Shown here piece by piece: positions 61,696-64,000 of a stretch of DNA of 64,000 bases. Positions within the stretch are counted from its first letter, which is position 1. Each line of letters opens with the position of its first letter. Origin of the DNA: Rhynchopus sp. YZ270_cl-10 (lineage: Eukaryota > Euglenozoa > Diplonemea > Diplonemida > Diplonemidae); the NCBI GenBank assembly GCA_964035575.1, contig OZ037888.1, positions 186,001 through 250,000 on the forward strand, written 5' to 3'. The translations under genes and the position numbers were made by a program. Under the pieces are notes generated by a model, which was not told the origin of the DNA, did no database searches, and was given only the letters and a program-made list of their open reading frames with translations.

Positions 61696-61767
61696 GTGTT
61701 TTTTTCTTCTTCTTCGTTCTTCGTCGCACACAATTGCGCGTTGCATTATTTTTGTTTTTTTTTTTTT

Positions 61768-61815
61768 TGAAAATTTGCTTGCATGAGTACAGACACCCGA
61801 GGATGCACCTCCACT
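61768..61815 (+). repeat. DR3 copy
   Basis: GCATGAGTACAGACACCCGA, GGATGCACCTCCACT; 14 T precede it. Confidence 0.75.
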
Positions 61816-62066
61816 CTACCTAAATGCCTTTTTCTTTACCAAGAAAGGTACGAAAAACAGAATTCTGCCATTTTTTTGGGAGGGGAATAACGGGTAGGTC
61901 TTGTTTTGGCGTTAAAAAAATACATCAAAATACAACCATCGTTGTTGGAGGGGGGAAATGGGGTGCGAGTGAGGTAGAGAAATCTAGTAACAAATTTGAG
62001 GGAACATGGGAGGGGGGATGTTCTTTGAGAGGTAGAGATGCGGGGAAAGGGGGAGGAGAGTGAAAT

Positions 62067-62144
62067 GTTGATGGTGGCAACACACACCTCCATGGGACCC
62101 AGGCACTGACACTCCCGTGGGCTGTCGAACCCCCCCAGTGTGGT
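62067..62144 (+). repeat. DR5 copy with terminal hairpin
   Basis: GTTGATGGTGGCAACACACA, GGACCCAGGCACTGACACTC; GTGGGCTGTCGAACCC hairpin. Confidence 0.8.
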
Positions 62145-62225
62145 TGAACAGAAAGACTGCAAGCAGACACACAGTTATTACCCCAGCCGATCCCGCAGCA
62201 GAGTGCCACGATCTTTTCTTCTTTT

Positions 62226-62262
62226 TTGATAAATTGTTGGAGTGTAGTTTGCCTCAGTTGTG
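62226..62262 (+). repeat. DR4 copy, truncated
   Basis: GATAAATTGTTGGAGTGTAG, TTTGCCTCAGTTGTG then T8. Confidence 0.65.
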
Positions 62263-62337
62263 TTTTTTTTTAAAAGGTTATTAGTTAGTGCAGACTAGGG
62301 TTTTGCCTACGTGTAGTTTCTTTTTTGTGCATCTTTT

Positions 62338-62388
62338 TGAAAACCAAGAATTGTATTAGTGTAGACTCCTGAGGATGAGCCTATACTA
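62338..62388 (+). repeat. DR3 copy, diverged
   Basis: TTGTATTAGTGTAGACTCCT, GAGGATGAGCCTATACTA; right arm changed. Confidence 0.65.
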
Positions 62389-62486
62389 AACCCCATCCAT
62401 GCATCTATTCCCCCCCACACGACAACTAAATGCAAAAAAATTAATAAAAAAAAAAAACGAAATCGTGGCTTAAAAAGGTTCTCTTC

Positions 62487-64000
62487 TTATGGGGCGTGGG
62501 TCATCGGTGACGCAGCACTACCAAAAGCATCGCTACTGTGTGTATTCGAGCCTGACGCGAAACGTGCGGGGTTGTGCGAGCTGGCGGCAGATGAGGTGCC
62601 AACAGGCTTCACGTTGCGCATCTTGTCGAGGGCCATCAAGTATTCCGCAGAGATAGGTAGCGGCACGTTGCTGTTAAGAGATGTTGGTGGTGTTGCTTTT
62701 ATTGAACAATGGTCATTCGTGCATCATCTTCCCCTCTTGTCGACTAATCACCAACCCACCCGATGGGCACCTCAGGTCTGTACTCAATATTTGTACAAAG
62801 CGTGTTTTTTTCTATTCGATTGTCTACATTGCAGCCAGACCAAATCCCGAATTTCTCCCAACCCCCCTCAGTTACCCCCCCTGAGATCCCAACATTTATC
62901 AGGTGATACAGAGAAAAGGGAAAAAAAAACTGTAGTTGTTGATGCAGACACACCCTCCGACTGACCCCACGTACGATGCCAATTCCATCCAGATGAAATT
63001 ACAAAAAAAAACCATAAACCATCCCAAGATACATTCTTGAAATGCTGCCCAGCATTGTCTCCTCCGGGACACACTGAGTCACCTTTAAACTCTCTCACCA
63101 AAAAGCCATACCTGGACCTGGACGAAAACAACGGCCGGTACTGCGTGAGCAGGTCACGCGGTGTGGGGCGTGCCTTAGGGTCTTTGTCCATCATTTTCCC
63201 GATGATGCCTACGAGGAGTGAGTCGCCTTCTCCTGCTTCTGCGAGACCTGGCACGGAGATGAGTGGGTCCTCCTCCACCCCCAGTTGGAAGGGGTCTTGC
63301 AGGGAGGCTCTGAGACCACGACGGAGACGTTCCTGCAGTGCGTTGGTGCAGTCGATCTTGATGTTCTGCTGTACTGCAGAACGGTTGATCCCTTTCTCGC
63401 GCAGGCTGAGCCATTGCGCGTCTCCCTTTGGAAGCTGCTGGCCTGTTGCGACTTCGTAGAGGGTTACCCCTAAGGCAAAGATGTCGGCTTCCACTAAGCA
63501 GGTCTTATCGTTGAGCATCTCTAGTGGGAGGTACCGAATGTCGCCCTCCTCCAAGCTCAGCCGCATGTCACCAAGCGAAACAAACGAATCCATCGAGGTG
63601 TTGGTCGTTCTCTCCCTGCTCCGTTGCAGCCCTGCGGCGAAGGGTTTGCTGAGCTTCCCATTCTCCTCCTCTTTCAAGAAGTGCGCATGGCCGAAATCAC
63701 CCAATTTATATTTCCCATCCCCTCCGATAAAGATGTTACCAGGTTTCAGGTCCAAATGCGCTACCTGAACTTCAACGTGCAAATGGTACAACGCGAGGGT
63801 CATCTGCAGAAGCAGAGACACCACTGCAGACTCAAGCCATTTGATGCCTTGGGTTTGGAAGTGAGAGATACGCTCTGCAAGCGTCCCGCCTGGACAGTAC
63901 TCGCATTGTAGGTATAGCCTTTTCTCCTCTACCCAGCAGCTGAAATACCGCACAACATACGAAGAACAGCACCGTGCCAGCACCTTCCCTTCGTCAATTC
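62487..64000 (-). CDS. Wee1/Myt1-like protein kinase, N-terminus beyond window
   Basis: Kinase domain lacking its Gly-rich loop because the gene runs past 64,000. Wee1-family signs: VVRYFSCWVEE with QCEYCPGGTL (hinge), catalytic loop HLDLKPGNIFI, GDFGHA in place of DFG-x-A, and EGDIRYLPLEML, the Wee1 substitute for the APE region. Wee1 kinases phosphorylate Cdk1 on Tyr/Thr to block mitosis. Exons seen: 63112-64000 and 62670-62487; the 441-nt intron has donor GTATGG and acceptor TTAACAG, phases fit. Exon 2 adds a Ser/Ala-rich tail ending SPMTHAP*. Intron sequence contains a DR6 repeat. The last residues of the unspliced frame are intron read-through. Confidence 0.9.
62933..62999 (+). repeat. 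DR6 copy inside the kinase intron
   Basis: GTTGTTGATGCAGACACACC, CACGTACGATGCC, CCATCCAGATGAAAT. Confidence 0.8.

Noticed and set aside
881-62388. DR families as tRNA, snRNA or ribozyme genes
   Set aside because: No cloverleaf, no hammerhead core (CTGANGA with GAAA) and no pol III terminator arrangement could be seen; copies are too short and too variable.

Overview
The window looks like nuclear DNA of a flagellated protist of the Euglenozoa, most probably a diplonemid or a relative. Three signs point there. (1) All fifteen recognisable or likely host genes, from 2.9 to 64 kb, lie on the minus strand, as in polycistronic transcription. (2) Most starts are preceded by a pyrimidine tract and an AG suited to spliced-leader trans-splicing. 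(3) The cathepsin L-like protease and the Cys-rich CCCH protein resemble kinetoplastid and diplonemid types. True cis-introns, mostly GTATG...YAG, argue against a kinetoplastid. The species is inference.

Genes in transcription order (64 kb to 1): Wee1/Myt1-like kinase (cut by the window end, 2 exons seen), dynactin p25, signal-recognition-particle receptor beta (3 exons), a single-pass membrane protein, a CCCH zinc-finger protein, an EF-hand/AFG1 mitochondrial ATPase (3 exons), cathepsin L-like protease, a coiled-coil protein with a degenerate class III cyclase domain, an EF-hand/leucine-rich-repeat protein, an unrecognised small gene, BCP1/BCCIP, an SGNH hydrolase, a small membrane protein, a two-RRM SR splicing factor (5 firm exons plus a likely first exon), and an unrecognised 437-residue protein. 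They are unlinked housekeeping functions, as expected in such arrays.

The spaces between genes (notably 28.4-41.4 and 42.2-49 kb) are full of homopolymer runs, DNA transposons and tiny dispersed repeats. I could define ends and target duplications for three hAT-like elements (8-bp TSD), a TTAA (piggyBac-like) element, two elements with CAGG ends and 9-bp TSDs, a pogo-like element with a transposase remnant and several TA-flanked MITEs. At 50.1-53.1 kb three superfamilies are stacked, and the order of insertion can be read. One of these, at 51,647-52,592, carries a perfect 117-bp copy of the last exon of the neighbouring SRP-receptor gene. An octamer satellite (59 units) sits inside another element, and a pentamer satellite (50 units) lies at 46.9 kb.

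The most unusual signal is a set of at least eight families of 30-85-bp repeats (called DR1-DR8 here), about 60 copies, in intergenic DNA and introns. Almost all are in one orientation relative to transcription. Several fold into hairpins with a constant CTCTCGT-type loop and changing stems. Two families (DR3, DR4) carry oligo-A tails like miniature retroposons.
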